This document shows positions 18,268 through 28,565 of a stretch of DNA of 64,000 bases, piece after piece. Every line of letters starts with the position of its first letter. The first letter of the stretch is position 1. The stretch is from the NCBI RefSeq assembly GCF_002139935.1, contig NZ_CP015578.1:372001-436000 (forward strand). The letters run 5' to 3'. A model generated the notes under the pieces. It was not told the DNA's origin, made no database searches, and saw only the letters and a list, made by a program, of their open reading frames with translations. A program made the position numbers and the translations under genes. Source of the DNA: Campylobacter lanienae NCTC 13004. Its GTDB lineage: Bacteria > Campylobacterota > Campylobacteria > Campylobacterales > Campylobacteraceae.

Positions 18268-20463
18268 ATGGATAAAAAGACAATACAAGCACACAAAATT
18301 AGCGATGATGAGTATGAAAAGATATTAGAGATTTTAGGCCGTGAGCCAAATTTGCTTGAGCTTGGTATATTTTCTGCGATGTGGAGTGAGCATTGTAGCT
18401 ATAAATCTAGCAAAAAATATCTAAATGGCTTTCCTACCAAAGCCCCTTGGGTACTTCAAGGTCCAGGCGAAAATGCTGGGGTGATAGATTGCGGTGATGG
18501 TATTGCAGCTGTATTTAAGATGGAGAGCCATAATCATCCAAGCTTTATAGAGCCATTTGCTGGCGCTGCTACTGGAGTTGGTGGTATTTTTAGAGATATT
18601 TTTACGATGGGTGCGAGAGTTGAAGCGAGCATGAACTCACTTAGATTTGGTCAAGTGCGTGGCGATACAAAGACTAGTCGCCATCAACGCTATTTAGTAA
18701 AGGGCGTAGTATCTGGTATCAGTCACTATGGCAATTGTATGGGTGTGCCAACAGTAGGTGGTGAGACTACATTTGATGAGAGTTTTAATGGCAATATCTT
18801 GGTTAATGCTTTTGGACTTGGAATTTGTAAAAGCGATGAGATATTTTATGCTAAGGCTGAAGGTGTAGGAAATCCTGTTATCTATGTCGGTTCAAAGACT
18901 GGTAGAGATGGCTTAGGCGGGGCTGTGATGTCAAGTGATAGCTTTAATGAAGAGAATAAATCTTTAAGGCCAACCGTTCAAGTAGGCGATCCATTTGCTG
19001 AAAAGCTATTAATGGAGGCTTGTTTGGAGCTATTTAAGTGCGATTATATTGTTGGAATTCAAGATATGGGCGCAGCCGGACTTACATCAAGTAGCTTCGA
19101 GATGGCAGGCAGAAGTGGTAGTGGTATGAAGATGTATCTAGATAGAGTTCCTATGCGTGAGAGCGGAATGACTCCATATGAGCTAATGCTTAGCGAATCT
19201 CAAGAGAGAATGTTGATTTGTGCTAAAAAGGGCTATGAAGATAAGATTAAAGAAATATTTGATAAATGGGATTTGGATGCTGAGATTATAGGTGAGGTAA
19301 CTGATAGTGGTATAATGGAGCTTTATTGGCATGGAGAGCTAGCTGGTAGTGTGCCGATCGCTCCACTTAGCGAGGCTGCACCTATACTAAATCGCCCAAC
19401 TAGCAGACCAAAATACCTTGATGAAATTTCAAAAATCACTATAAATAACCTACCAAAAATCAGTAATCAAGATGCCTTTAATCTACTAATTAGAGATTTA
19501 AATGTATCAAATAAGAGCTTGATCTATGATCAATACGACTCAACAGTAGGCACAAATGTGATTAAAAAAGCTGGTAAATTAGGCGCTGCTGTGATGAGAA
19601 TCAAAGAGAATAATAGATCCATTGCTATGGGTATGGAGTGTAATACAAGGCATAATTATGTCGATCCTAAAATCGGTGCGGCGGCCGCCGTGGCAGCTAG
19701 CGGTAGAAAGGTTGCTATGAGTGGGGCAACTCCACTAGCTATTACTGATTGTCTAAACTACGGCAATCCACAAAATCCAGAAGTTATGTGGCAGTTCGCA
19801 CAAGGTTGTGAAGGGATCAAAGAGGCATGCGCAGCGCTTAATACCCCGGTAGTTAGTGGAAATGTAAGTTTGTATAATGAAACAGATGGAGTTAGCATCC
19901 AGCCTACGCCAAGTATAGTATCAGTAGGCGTTGGCGATAGAGCTGATAGAAATTTGATTAGTGAGTTTAGCCGTGATGGTGTGGGTATCTATCTTTTAGG
20001 CAAAACCACAGGCGAATTCGCCGGATCGCTATATATGAAAGCGGTGGCAAATTTATGCGCAGGAGAGTTAAAAGAGATAGATTATAGAGCTGAAAGAGCG
20101 CTTTGGGATTTGGTGATTGAAGCTAATAAAGATGGAATTTTGGAATTTGCTAATAGCGTTGGAGTTGGCGGTATAGCTATTACTTTGGCTAAGATGGCGG
20201 CTGTTAGCTCTATTGGTTTTAGTGGTGAGATTAAATTTAGCGATGATCGCTTTATCTTTGATGAGAGCTTTTCTAGGGCTATTGTAGGGGTTAAAGATGA
20301 GCTTAAATTTAAAGATTTGGCTAAAAAATATGGAGTTGAGCTTATCAAAATTGGCTTAAGCGGTGGCGATGAGTTTGTTTTAAATGATATTAAAATTAGC
20401 TTAAAAGATCTGCAAGATATCTATTTTAGCGAGTTTGCGACTATTATTAAAAGTGAAGATTGA
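18268..20463 (+). CDS. purL: Phosphoribosylformylglycinamidine synthase subunit PurL
   Basis: A 731-residue small-type PurL. It converts FGAR to FGAM with ATP and ammonia supplied by PurQ, bridged by PurS, which are not in this window. The N-terminal half has [16 protein letters not shown], the ATP-contact and dimer stretch [13 protein letters not shown], and [18 protein letters not shown]. The second half repeats the AIRS-like fold ([20 protein letters not shown]). Length matches single-chain small PurL proteins rather than the ~1300-residue fused form. purH follows after 75 nt. Confidence 0.96.
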   Translation: MDKKTIQAHKISDDEYEKILEILGREPNLLELGIFSAMWSEHCSYKSSKKYLNGFPTKAPWVLQGPGENAGVIDCGDGIAAVFKMESHNHPSFIEPFAGAATGVGGIFRDIFTMGARVEASMNSLRFGQVRGDTKTSRHQRYLVKGVVSGISHYGNCMGVPTVGGETTFDESFNGNILVNAFGLGICKSDEIFYAKAEGVGNPVIYVGSKTGRDGLGGAVMSSDSFNEENKSLRPTVQVGDPFAEKLLMEACLELFKCDYIVGIQDMGAAGLTSSSFEMAGRSGSGMKMYLDRVPMRESGMTPYELMLSESQERMLICAKKGYEDKIKEIFDKWDLDAEIIGEVTDSGIMELYWHGELAGSVPIAPLSEAAPILNRPTSRPKYLDEISKITINNLPKISNQDAFNLLIRDLNVSNKSLIYDQYDSTVGTNVIKKAGKLGAAVMRIKENNRSIAMGMECNTRHNYVDPKIGAAAAVAASGRKVAMSGATPLAITDCLNYGNPQNPEVMWQFAQGCEGIKEACAALNTPVVSGNVSLYNETDGVSIQPTPSIVSVGVGDRADRNLISEFSRDGVGIYLLGKTTGEFAGSLYMKAVANLCAGELKEIDYRAERALWDLVIEANKDGILEFANSVGVGGIAITLAKMAAVSSIGFSGEIKFSDDRFIFDESFSRAIVGVKDELKFKDLAKKYGVELIKIGLSGGDEFVLNDIKISLKDLQDIYFSEFATIIKSED

Positions 20464-20538
20464 TAGGTTACTAGGCTAAGTAGTATTAATTAAATAAAAT
20501 TATATTAGATTATGGAATTCAATAGATAAGGGGGTTTT

Positions 20539-22071
20539 ATGAGAGCGTTAATTAGCGTTAGTGATAAGAGTGGTGTAGTGGAGTTTGCCTTAGGACTTGA
20601 GGATTTGGGCTTTGAGATTTTAAGCACAGGCGGGACATATAAAACTTTAAAAGATAGTGGAGTGAAAGTTATAGAAGTTAGCGAATTTACTGCTAGTCCA
20701 GAGATGTTTGAAGGTAGGATAAAGACTCTTCACCCTAAAATTCACGGCGGAATTTTGTATAAAAGAGATAATCTAACTCACATGGAACAAGCTCAAAAGC
20801 ATGATATAAAAAACATTGATCTAGTTTGTGTGAATTTATATCCTTTTAAAGAGACTACAATTCGCACAGATGATTTTGAAGAGATTATCGAAAATATCGA
20901 TATCGGTGGGCCTACAATGGTGCGAAGCGCTGCTAAGAATTTTAAAGATGTTTTGATAGTTACTGATATTAATGATTATAATATCGTCTTAAAAGCCCTT
21001 AAAGAGGGCGCTGATAGCTATGAATTTAGACGAGATTTAATGATAAAAGCATATGAGCATACAGCGTCATACGACTCAATGATAGCAAACTATATGAATG
21101 ATAGATTTAATAGTGGATTTGGTGCTAAGAGATTTATAGCCGGCTCAAAAGTATTTGATACAAGATATGGAGAAAATCCGCACCAAAAGGGCGCTGCGTA
21201 TGAATTTGATAGCTTTTTGAGTCTGAATTTCACTCAATTAAAAGGTGAAGCAAGTTTTAATAATATGACCGATATCAACTCTGCTGTAGCGATAGCTTCA
21301 GCATTTGGTGATGCGCCAGCTGTTGCTATATGCAAGCATGCCAATCCGTGTGGCTTTGCTATTGGAGATAATGAGTTAGATAGCTATATTAAGGCTTTAA
21401 AGTGCGATCCGGTTAGTGCTTTTGGTGGCGTAGTGGCTATAAATGGTACACTCACAAAAGAGTTAGCTCTAAAAACCAAAGAGATATTTATAGAAGTTAT
21501 AATCGCTGCTAATATAGAAGATGGAGTTTTAGAGATTTATAGCGATAAAAAACGCACCAAAATCTTTACACAAAACAATAAATTTCTAGTAACTTCTGGC
21601 AATAAATGGGATTTTAAACATATTGATGGTGGTTTTGTATTCCAAGAAAAAGATAGTATAAGCGATGCTGAAGTAGATAATGCTAAACAAGTTACGATAA
21701 AAGCCGCCAATCCTAGCGAGATAAAAGATCTAAAAATAGCATGGAAAATAGCCGCTTTAACTAAGTCAAACTGCGTTGTATATGTCAAAGATAGCACACT
21801 TTTAGCAATAGGTATGGGGATGACTAGCAGAGTCGATGCAGCTCGTGCCGCAGTAGCGAAAGCTAATGATATGGGTATAGATTTAAAGGGTTGTGCGTTG
21901 GCTAGTGAAGCGTTTTTTCCATTTCCTGATAGTATAGAGATTGCTTCTAGTGTTGGCGTAGCTAATGTGATCCAACCGGGTGGCTCAATCCGTGATGATG
22001 ATGTGATAGAAGCAGCTAATAAAGCTGGGATGAGTATGTATTTTACCGGTATTAGGCACTTTTTACACTAA
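20539..22071 (+). CDS. purH: Bifunctional AICAR formyltransferase/IMP cyclohydrolase
   Basis: A 510-residue enzyme for the last two steps of IMP synthesis. The N-terminal MGS-like cyclohydrolase domain (1-190) starts [15 protein letters not shown] and has [10 protein letters not shown]. The C-terminal formyltransferase (about 200-510) has the catalytic KHANPCG motif near 267 and ends with the conserved FTGIRHFLH. The gene is preceded by AAGGGGG. It lies next to purL; the 75-nt gap may hold its own promoter, but none is clear. Confidence 0.97.
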   Translation: MRALISVSDKSGVVEFALGLEDLGFEILSTGGTYKTLKDSGVKVIEVSEFTASPEMFEGRIKTLHPKIHGGILYKRDNLTHMEQAQKHDIKNIDLVCVNLYPFKETTIRTDDFEEIIENIDIGGPTMVRSAAKNFKDVLIVTDINDYNIVLKALKEGADSYEFRRDLMIKAYEHTASYDSMIANYMNDRFNSGFGAKRFIAGSKVFDTRYGENPHQKGAAYEFDSFLSLNFTQLKGEASFNNMTDINSAVAIASAFGDAPAVAICKHANPCGFAIGDNELDSYIKALKCDPVSAFGGVVAINGTLTKELALKTKEIFIEVIIAANIEDGVLEIYSDKKRTKIFTQNNKFLVTSGNKWDFKHIDGGFVFQEKDSISDAEVDNAKQVTIKAANPSEIKDLKIAWKIAALTKSNCVVYVKDSTLLAIGMGMTSRVDAARAAVAKANDMGIDLKGCALASEAFFPFPDSIEIASSVGVANVIQPGGSIRDDDVIEAANKAGMSMYFTGIRHFLH

Positions 22072-22158
22072 TTTTAAAGGTTAAATTTATCTTATTAAAC
22101 TTTAAATAAGAGTTTAATAAGTATAATTTCATTATATTTGATCTAAAAGAGAGAGAAG

Positions 22159-23748
22159 ATGATAAATACCATAGGTAAAAAAATAGTGCTTAGTATAGTG
22201 GTTGTGCTATTTGTGAGTTTTATAGCTATGCAATTTATTATTATTGCCCAATTTAATAACTCATCTACACAGATTACTAAAGATAGTTTAAATATGCTTA
22301 GTTCGTCGATATTTCAAACCGTTCAAACTGCTATGAATACCGGCGATCCACAAATAATAGAAAAGTCTGTCCATGATGCGAGCTTGATCGATGGGGTGGC
22401 GTCTTTGCAAATATATCGTTCAGATGCTGTATCTGAGGGCTTTGGGCTTGAGAAGGTGGTGCCTAAGGATAGCATCATTAAAAATCAGTTTATAAATCCA
22501 AAAAACTATACCGAAACTATCAAAACTGATAATGACCATCAATTAAGATTAGTTACGCCAATTATAGCTAAAAGCGAGTGCTTAGCTTGCCATGCCTTAG
22601 CTAAAGAAAATGATGTTTTGGGTGTAATGGATCTATCGTATTCTTTAAATGCTATGGATAAAGATCTAAGAGATAAGAGTGTTATGTTTTTGCTGATATT
22701 TGCTATATCGCTCATTGTAACTGTAGTTATAGTTTTGGTGGTGTTAAAAAAAGTTGTTATAACCCCAGTTTTAGAACTACTCAATCGTGCTAAGGATCTA
22801 AGTAGTGGCGATGGCGATTTAAGTGCTAGAATTTCAGTTAAAAGTAGTGATGAGATAGGTCAGACTTGCAAACATATCAATGTTTTTATAGAAAAAATTC
22901 AAGATATAGTCAAAAAAGCTCAAAATAGTGCTAAGAGTGTAGAGAGTGAGACAATGACATTAAATGACAACGCCTCAATCCTCCTAAATAGCACAGAAGC
23001 AGGAAAAGCTCAAGCCAAAGAGTCATACGCAATTAGTAAAAGCATATCCGATGAGTTAGAGATTTCAACTGACAAATCAAGTAAAGCAGCCGGCGCTAAT
23101 AAACAATCTTATGATGAGTTAGAAGAGATGATACACTCTCTTAGTGAAGTTGTAACTCATCTAAATGAAGCAAATGCTAAAGAGCAAGAGATAGCACAAA
23201 AAACAATAAGCGTAGTTAGCCAAACCGAAGATATGAAAAAGGTATTAGATATCATAGGCGATATAGCTGATCAAACTAATTTACTTGCGTTAAATGCGGC
23301 TATAGAGGCAGCGCGCGCTGGAGAGATGGGAAGGGGATTTGCCGTAGTGGCCGAAGAGGTTAGAATACTAGCTGAAAAGACAAATGAATCTTTAGACGGT
23401 ATAAATTCAAATGCTCAAAATATGATAGAATCCACAAGAGAATTAGGCGAAGCTCTCAATAAAAATGCCAAAAATATCGCTTCTATTAGTACAAGTGCCA
23501 ATGAATTAATGGATAGAGCTAAATCCACTCAAGAGGCCACAAGCGAATCTATGCAAATAGTCCAGGAAGTCTCTGCTATGGCAATTGATATTAATAACAA
23601 AATCAAAACTCTATTAAACCAATCTCAAGAGTCTATGGAGGCTTTCAATAATAATGCTAAGATAGTTAATCAATTCTTAGATGTATCAACTAACTTAAAA
23701 GATGTAGCCATCAAGCTAGAAGTCGATCTTAATAAATTCAAAACCTAA
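22159..23748 (+). CDS. Methyl-accepting chemotaxis protein with periplasmic CxxCH motif
   Basis: A 529-residue transmembrane chemoreceptor. TM1 spans about 9-30 and TM2 about 173-198, enclosing a small periplasmic sensor of about 140 residues. Near its end is CLACH (residues 141-145), the covalent haem c attachment motif, in [25 protein letters not shown] domain follows (about 200-250). The signalling hairpin tip is [20 protein letters not shown], then [20 protein letters not shown], so it couples to CheA/CheW. A haem-bearing sensor suggests redox, oxygen or NO sensing (inference). There is no C-terminal CheR/B docking pentapeptide. A strong terminator follows. Confidence 0.9.
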   Translation: MINTIGKKIVLSIVVVLFVSFIAMQFIIIAQFNNSSTQITKDSLNMLSSSIFQTVQTAMNTGDPQIIEKSVHDASLIDGVASLQIYRSDAVSEGFGLEKVVPKDSIIKNQFINPKNYTETIKTDNDHQLRLVTPIIAKSECLACHALAKENDVLGVMDLSYSLNAMDKDLRDKSVMFLLIFAISLIVTVVIVLVVLKKVVITPVLELLNRAKDLSSGDGDLSARISVKSSDEIGQTCKHINVFIEKIQDIVKKAQNSAKSVESETMTLNDNASILLNSTEAGKAQAKESYAISKSISDELEISTDKSSKAAGANKQSYDELEEMIHSLSEVVTHLNEANAKEQEIAQKTISVVSQTEDMKKVLDIIGDIADQTNLLALNAAIEAARAGEMGRGFAVVAEEVRILAEKTNESLDGINSNAQNMIESTRELGEALNKNAKNIASISTSANELMDRAKSTQEATSESMQIVQEVSAMAIDINNKIKTLLNQSQESMEAFNNNAKIVNQFLDVSTNLKDVAIKLEVDLNKFKT

Positions 23749-23752
23749 TTTT

Positions 23753-23774
23753 AAGCCGTCTTTTGGCGGCTTTT
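23753..23774 (+). terminator. Rho-independent terminator of the chemoreceptor gene
   Basis: AAGCCGTC-TTTT-GGCGGCTT with one T-G pair gives an 8-bp stem ending in TTTT. It starts 5 nt after the stop. Confidence 0.75.
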
Positions 23775-23854
23775 ACCTATAACTTTCTTTTAATTTAATT
23801 ATAATTAATATTTTATAGTTAAAATTTAGTTTTAAGATTTACTAAGGATATTTT

Positions 23855-24259
23855 ATGAAAGATATGGGCGAACCAAGAATCAAAATTGTCGCTATGCCAA
23901 GCGATACAAATCCTGCGGGAAATATTTTCGGCGGGTGGATTTTATCTCAAATAGATTTAGCTGGAGCTATAGCAGCTAGGGAGTTGGCGCAGATTAGGGT
24001 TGTTACAATTTCAATGAAAGAAGTTATCTTTAAAGAGCCAGTTTTTATAGGTGATATTGTCAGTTGCTATGCCAAAATCACGCATGTAGGTAGCACCTCT
24101 ATTACAACAAAGGTAAAGGTAGTAGTCCAAAGATTAAACGCTCAAGGCTTTTGCGAGTGCGTCCCAGTAACTACTGCTGAGGTCACCTATGTAAGTGTAG
24201 ATGAAAAAGGCGAGAAAAAGCCTATAGATAGCGATTGGAAAAGACTTCATGGATTTTGA
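23855..24259 (+). CDS. Acyl-CoA thioesterase, YciA-like hotdog fold
   Basis: A 134-residue single hotdog domain that hydrolyses acyl-CoA. The family pattern is clear: MPSDTNPAGNIFGGWILSQI has the conserved N-GxxFGG-D arrangement with catalytic Asp in SQIDLAGAIAA. MKEVIFKEPVFIGDIVSCYA is the second conserved strand. The closest characterised relatives are YciA-type enzymes, including a Campylobacter jejuni member, acting on short to medium acyl-CoA. It is monocistronic, with a stem-loop just after the stop. Confidence 0.88.
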   Translation: MKDMGEPRIKIVAMPSDTNPAGNIFGGWILSQIDLAGAIAARELAQIRVVTISMKEVIFKEPVFIGDIVSCYAKITHVGSTSITTKVKVVVQRLNAQGFCECVPVTTAEVTYVSVDEKGEKKPIDSDWKRLHGF

Positions 24260-24260
24260 T

Positions 24261-24291
24261 AATTTAGCCACTCTTTTTAAGTGGCTAAATT
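24261..24291 (+). terminator. Terminator of the thioesterase gene
   Basis: AATTTAGCCACT, a 7-nt loop, then AGTGGCTAAATT: a perfect 12-bp stem directly after the stop codon. The remaining 170 nt up to ffh are AT-rich and show no other gene. Confidence 0.65.
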
Positions 24292-24422
24292 TAGCTTATA
24301 GCTATAATTTATATTATAAATTGATATATTAAATTTAATTTTTTTACTTAAATTAAGATTTGAAATTAGATAACAAATATAGACTTTGCTTGAGATTAAA
24401 GAATTTTAAAGTAATTTAAAGG

Positions 24423-24428
24423 TATAAT
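24423..24428 (+). promoter_or_regulatory. Putative -10 box for the ffh-rplS operon
   Basis: TATAAT within AAAGGTATAATTATC, 34 nt before the ffh GTG, placing transcription start about 7 nt later. No -35 consensus, as usual in Campylobacter. Confidence 0.55.
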
Positions 24429-24462
24429 TATCACCTTTTAATAAAACTTCAAAAGGTGTATA

Positions 24463-25809
24463 GTGTTTGAACTTATAGGCGAATCGCTAAAATCGGCTGT
24501 AAATAAACTGAAATTTGTTGATGATGAAAAGGCTTTGAAAAATGCGCTAGATACGCTTAAAAAGTCACTATTAAAAGCCGATGTCTATCATAAGGTTACT
24601 AAGGAGTTAGTATCTCTTGTAGAATCAGATATGAGAAGTGGCACTATAGGTCAAAAGCAATTTTTAGATAGTATAAAATCAAATTTAACCAATATATTAA
24701 CCGCTCCAAATGATGGAAACAAAGGCAGTGGCTTTGTTTTTGCCTCTAATCCTCCAACTATTGTATTAATGGCCGGCTTGCAAGGTGGCGGTAAAACCAC
24801 AACTACTATTAAACTTGCAAATTATCTAAAATCAAGGAAAAAGCGTGTATTAGTTGCTGCTGCTGACTTACAGCGATTAGCAGCGGTTGAGCAGCTTAGA
24901 CAGCTTTGTAGCGCTAATGATATTGAGCTATTTAGCATTGATGGAGAGAACAACCCTATAAATGTAGCTAAAGAAGCACTCAAAAAAGCCAAAGATGGTC
25001 TTTATGATGTGCTTTTAGTCGATACTGCTGGGCGACTAGCGATTGATGAGGCTTTGATGAATGAGTTAAAAGAGATTAAATCGGCCTTAAATCCGCACGA
25101 AATATTCTATGTAGCTGATGCGATGAGTGGTCAAGATGGTGTTCGCACGGCTGCTAGCTTTAATGAAGCGTTGGGAATCACTGGAGTAATTTTAAGTAAA
25201 TTTGATGCTGATACAAAAGGCGGAGTGGCGATAGGCATAGCTCATCAGGTTGGAATTCCGCTTAGATTTGTAGGTGTTGGTGAGAAAGTAGCCGATCTTG
25301 AGAGTTTTATCCCTGATAGAATTGTGGGTAGAATTTTAGGCGAGGGCGACCTTGCTACCTTAGCTGAAAAAGCATCAACAATAATTGATGAAAAAGAGGC
25401 TAAAAAGCTAAATAAAAAGATCAAAAAAGGTGAATTTAACTTCAATGACTTTATCACTCAACTTGAGAGTGTTAAAAAGCTTGGAAGTATGAAGAGTCTA
25501 ATAGGCATGATACCGGGGCTTGGAAATATGGCTAATCAATTAAAAGATATAGATTTAGATAATTCTGATCAGATCAAACATATCAAAGCTATGATTAGCT
25601 CAATGACTCCAAAAGAGAGAGAAAATCCAGATCTTTTAAATAATGCTAGAAAACGCAGAATAGCCGCTGGTGCGGGATTGGATCAGATAACTGTTAATAG
25701 ATTTTTAAAGCAATTTAGTAGTGCAGCCAAGCTAGCTAAGAAATTCTCTAATAAAGATAGTATGAAAGGTTTTGCATCTATGATGGCAAACGCAAATCGC
25801 CCTAGATAA
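24463..25809 (+). CDS. ffh: Signal recognition particle protein Ffh
   Basis: A 448-residue SRP54 GTPase that binds signal sequences of nascent inner-membrane proteins with the 4.5S RNA and delivers them to FtsY. The N domain (1-95) precedes the G domain with GLQGGGKTTTTIKLANYL (P-loop near 107), DTAGRLAID and SKFDADTKGG. The C-terminal M domain contains SMKSLIGMIPG and the SRP RNA-binding stretch NARKRRIAAGAG. The start is a GTG after AAAAGGTG. It leads the translation operon ffh-rpsP-KH-rimM-trmD-rplS. Confidence 0.97.
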   Translation: MFELIGESLKSAVNKLKFVDDEKALKNALDTLKKSLLKADVYHKVTKELVSLVESDMRSGTIGQKQFLDSIKSNLTNILTAPNDGNKGSGFVFASNPPTIVLMAGLQGGGKTTTTIKLANYLKSRKKRVLVAAADLQRLAAVEQLRQLCSANDIELFSIDGENNPINVAKEALKKAKDGLYDVLLVDTAGRLAIDEALMNELKEIKSALNPHEIFYVADAMSGQDGVRTAASFNEALGITGVILSKFDADTKGGVAIGIAHQVGIPLRFVGVGEKVADLESFIPDRIVGRILGEGDLATLAEKASTIIDEKEAKKLNKKIKKGEFNFNDFITQLESVKKLGSMKSLIGMIPGLGNMANQLKDIDLDNSDQIKHIKAMISSMTPKERENPDLLNNARKRRIAAGAGLDQITVNRFLKQFSSAAKLAKKFSNKDSMKGFASMMANANRPR

Positions 25810-25882
25810 TTTAGGGCTTACTTATGGCTATAAATTTTAGCTATAATTAAGCCTTAATCAAAAAAATAATTAGGAGAAAATA

Positions 25883-26110
25883 ATGGCAACAGTAGTTAGA
25901 CTAACAAGAATGGGACGCAAAAAAAGACCATTTTATCGCATTGTGGTAACTGATAGCAGAAAAAGAAGAGATAGTGGCTGGATTGAGAGCATTGGGTATT
26001 ATAATCCGATGGTAGAACCAGAAGTGATTAAATTTGATGCCCAAAGACTTGCATATTGGAAAAGCGTAGGTGCCAAACTAAGCGATAGAGTCGCTCAAAT
26101 TACAAAATAA
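25883..26110 (+). CDS. rpsP: 30S ribosomal protein S16
   Basis: A 75-residue S16 with the standard start [20 protein letters not shown] and [18 protein letters not shown]. It binds 16S rRNA early in small-subunit assembly. AGGAGAAAAT precedes the ATG. Its stop shares one base (TAATG) with the next start. Confidence 0.97.
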   Translation: MATVVRLTRMGRKKRPFYRIVVTDSRKRRDSGWIESIGYYNPMVEPEVIKFDAQRLAYWKSVGAKLSDRVAQITK

Positions 26111-26355
26111 TGGTAGAAGAATTTTTAAAAGAGTATGCTAAGCTTATAAGTGATTCGCCTGAGATTATTCGCACTGAGCGGATAAATCTTGGTGAAAATT
26201 TTGATGAGATTATCATTTATGCTAGCAAAGCTGATACTGGCAAATTAATCGGCAAAGATGGTAAAATGATAAACGCTATCAAAACTATAGTTATAGGCTA
26301 TAAAGCCAAAGATCCAACTTCATATAGAATTACGGTAAAAGCTATTGAAGAGTGA
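26110..26355 (+). CDS. KH domain RNA-binding protein (YlqC/KhpA type)
   Basis: An 81-residue protein that is essentially one KH domain, with the GxxG loop in GKLIGKDGKMINAIKTIVIG. It lies between rpsP and rimM, the usual site of ylqC (khpA). KhpA pairs with KhpB in Gram-positive bacteria; a KhpB-like Jag protein is encoded at 16060 in this window, so a pair is possible. It overlaps rpsP by 1 nt and rimM by 11 nt. Confidence 0.9.
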   Translation: MVEEFLKEYAKLISDSPEIIRTERINLGENFDEIIIYASKADTGKLIGKDGKMINAIKTIVIGYKAKDPTSYRITVKAIEE

Positions 26356-26875
26356 TTTGGTAGAGGTTTGCTTGCTTGGCAAAACTGTGGGTTTAAAGGG
26401 CTCTTTGAGACTTCATAATCGTAGCGATTTTATAGAACAATACAAAAAAGGTGCTAAATTTTATGATAAATTTGGCAATATATTTTCTATTAAAAGTTAT
26501 GAGCCATCAAATTCTCTTGTGATATTTGACGGATTTGATAGTATTGAAAAGGCAAAAGAGCTTGTAAATAGAACTTTATATCGGACAATTGAAGATACCA
26601 AAAAGAGTTGTAAGCTTAAAAAAGATGAGTATTTTTACTTTGATATTATAGATTCTGATATTTATGAGAGTGGGGTTTTGCTTGGTAAAATAGATGATAT
26701 TTTAGAGGTTGGTGCTGGATATTTATTGAGCGTGAAAACTGATAAAAGCATACTTTCACAAAAATTAGCAAAGCAGTTTTATATCCCTTATCAAGATAAT
26801 TTTATCATCAAAGTTGATACCAATAGTAAAAAAATCGATGTTAAAAACTCTATGGATATACTGCTTAATTCTTAA
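26345..26875 (+). CDS. rimM: Ribosome maturation factor RimM
   Basis: A 176-residue assembly factor for the 30S head, binding S19. The N-terminal barrel has [15 protein letters not shown], the usual GKI-x-GxxGE/S motif. The C-terminal PRC-barrel-like region contains [18 protein letters not shown], where the family normally has DEYYWxDLIG. The Asp/Gly turn is less conserved than in E. coli. The start is TTG 26345 or TTG 26357; both lie inside the preceding gene's end, and I kept the longer. Confidence 0.9.
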   Translation: MKSDLVEVCLLGKTVGLKGSLRLHNRSDFIEQYKKGAKFYDKFGNIFSIKSYEPSNSLVIFDGFDSIEKAKELVNRTLYRTIEDTKKSCKLKKDEYFYFDIIDSDIYESGVLLGKIDDILEVGAGYLLSVKTDKSILSQKLAKQFYIPYQDNFIIKVDTNSKKIDVKNSMDILLNS

Positions 26876-26883
26876 ATTTAGAT

Positions 26884-27579
26884 ATGAAATTTAATTTTAT
26901 AACTCTATTTCCAAATTTAGTATCACCATACTTTAGTGATTCTATACTTGGCAGAGCAACTCAAAAAGGTATTATAGAGATTAATTATATCAATCCTCGC
27001 AATTACACAAAGCAAAAACACAAAAAAGTTGATGATTATATGATTGGTGGTGGTGCTGGACTTTTGATGAGTGCGCAGCCGCTTTGTGATGCTATTGATG
27101 AGCTTGGAGATACGCATATCATCTATCTGACGCCCGTTGGTAAAAAATTCAATCAAAATGATGCAAAAAGATTAGCGAATTTGAGTAATATTACATTTAT
27201 TTGTGGTAGATATGAGGGTATTGATGAGCGTGTGATTGAAAATAAGGTAAATGAGGTTTTTAGTATTGGGGATTTTGTTTTAACCGGTGGAGAGTTGGCT
27301 GCTATGAGCCTTTGTGATGCTATTAGTCGCAATATTCCTGGTGTTTTGGGTAATATTAACTCTTTGGATATTGAGAGTTTTGAGAGTGGAATTTTAGAAG
27401 CTCCTAGCTTTACAAAGCCAAATATTTTTGATGGTTTGTCTGTCCCTTCAGCTTTTTTAAAGGGTAATCATAGTATAATCATCGCTCTAAAAAATCATAT
27501 GGCGCTTTGCAAAACTCGGTTTTTTCGCCCTGATTTGTATCAACTCTTAAATCGCCAAAACTTTAAGGAAAAAAGATGA
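26884..27579 (+). CDS. trmD: tRNA (guanine37-N1)-methyltransferase
   Basis: A 231-residue SPOUT-class enzyme that methylates G37 in tRNAs reading codons that start with C, using SAM. Conserved pieces are [43 protein letters not shown] and [15 protein letters not shown], which together build the trefoil knot. The length is close to the usual ~235-250. The stop overlaps the rplS ATG by 4 nt. Confidence 0.96.
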   Translation: MKFNFITLFPNLVSPYFSDSILGRATQKGIIEINYINPRNYTKQKHKKVDDYMIGGGAGLLMSAQPLCDAIDELGDTHIIYLTPVGKKFNQNDAKRLANLSNITFICGRYEGIDERVIENKVNEVFSIGDFVLTGGELAAMSLCDAISRNIPGVLGNINSLDIESFESGILEAPSFTKPNIFDGLSVPSAFLKGNHSIIIALKNHMALCKTRFFRPDLYQLLNRQNFKEKR

Positions 27580-27932
27580 GAAATAAATATATTGAAGCAT
27601 TTGAAAATGCTCAAATTGCGACTAAGTCTGTGCCTGACTTTCGTGCTGGTGATACTTTGAGAATTGCTATTCACATCAAGGAAGGCGACAAAAGCAGAAT
27701 TCAAAATTTTGAAGGCGTTTGTATAGCTCGCCGTGGTAGCGGTACTGGTGAGACTTTTATAATTCGCAAAATCGGTGCTAATAGCGTAGGTGTAGAGAGA
27801 ATTTTCCCTATTTATAGTGATAGCTTAGAGAGTATCACAGTTTTACGCAAAGGTCGTGTAAGACGCTCTAAACTATTTTATCTACGAGATAGACGCGGTA
27901 AAGCTGCTAGAATTAAAGAGCTTAAAAAATAG
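27576..27932 (+). CDS. rplS: 50S ribosomal protein L19
   Basis: A 118-residue L19, which sits at the subunit interface. It shows [20 protein letters not shown], then [34 protein letters not shown] and the basic end [16 protein letters not shown]. It is the last gene of the ffh operon and a terminator follows. Confidence 0.97.
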   Translation: MRNKYIEAFENAQIATKSVPDFRAGDTLRIAIHIKEGDKSRIQNFEGVCIARRGSGTGETFIIRKIGANSVGVERIFPIYSDSLESITVLRKGRVRRSKLFYLRDRRGKAARIKELKK

Positions 27933-27947
27933 TTATTTATACTACTT

Positions 27948-27965
27948 AGCCCCTATTTGGGGGTT
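27948..27965 (+). terminator. Rho-independent terminator of the ffh-rplS operon
   Basis: AGCCCC-TATTTG-GGGGTT with a following ATTCTTTTTATT run. It starts 15 nt after the rplS stop. Confidence 0.7.
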
Positions 27966-27990
27966 ATTCTTTTTATTACATTGAATTACT

Positions 27991-28323
27991 ATGGAAAAAA
28001 TTATCTTTAACTTTGATATATTTGATGGTGTGAAAAGTGCTATGCTTTGTGAAACTGAATTTAGCAAAGAGATTCGCATTACAATGTCTAAAGACTCCAT
28101 TATGAAAGAACATAAAGCACCAAGTGCTATAATCGTTCAAGTCCTGCGTGGAGAGATAGAATTTGAGATGAGTGGGGAGATTTTGGTAATGGGTGAATTG
28201 GACATGGTGACTTTACCGGCTTTGAAGCCACACTCTCTAAAAGCCTTAAAAGACTCTATAATCAGGCTTAGTCTATCTAAATCTGATAGCCACACAAGAG
28301 TATTTAGAGCTATCAATAATTAA
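27991..28323 (+). CDS. Small cupin-domain protein
   Basis: A 110-residue single cupin barrel. The pattern KEHKAPSAIIVQVLRGEIEF followed by MSGEILVMGELDMVTLPALK matches cupin motifs 1 and 2. The first motif keeps one His and one Glu and the second keeps the His of PHSL, so a metal may be held with fewer ligands than the classic two-His-one-Glu-plus-His set. Function is unknown. It lies between the ffh operon terminator and the iron uptake genes but does not clearly belong to either. Confidence 0.7.
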   Translation: MEKIIFNFDIFDGVKSAMLCETEFSKEIRITMSKDSIMKEHKAPSAIIVQVLRGEIEFEMSGEILVMGELDMVTLPALKPHSLKALKDSIIRLSLSKSDSHTRVFRAINN

Positions 28324-28463
28324 TAAATATTTTAAATTCATCCATTTCTAAAGTAGTTTAATCTACTTTAATCTTATTATATCTTTTTAAATTTCATAAA
28401 TATAGTGCTAATTTTTTAAATTTAACTCAATTAATCTTTTAAAATATTTTTTAAATTTTCATC

Positions 28464-28477
28464 TATCTTATAAGATA
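28464..28477. promoter_or_regulatory. 14-bp perfect palindrome upstream of efeO (possible operator)
   Basis: TATCTTATAAGATA lies in the 242-nt AT-rich gap before efeO, about 90 nt from its ATG. Iron uptake genes are usually Fur-controlled, and a hexamer inverted repeat here could be a regulator site. It does not obviously match the classical GATAATGATTATC Fur box, and AT-rich DNA makes chance palindromes common. The rest of the gap holds no gene that I can see. Confidence 0.3.
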
Positions 28478-28565
28478 AATTTAAGATATTATTTATTAAA
28501 ATATTGATTGTGAAAATGTTTATCAAAATCTTTATATTTATAAAATATTTATTAAAGGAGCTTAA

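Noticed and set aside
24292-24462. 4.5S RNA or tRNA gene before ffh
   Set aside because: The gap is very AT-rich, with no GGAA/GNAR tetraloop helix or tRNA-like cloverleaf; only the terminator and a -10 box are supported.
27959-27963. Poly-G tract after rplS
   Set aside because: Only five G, and part of a terminator stem; too short for slippage and not linked to a coding frame.
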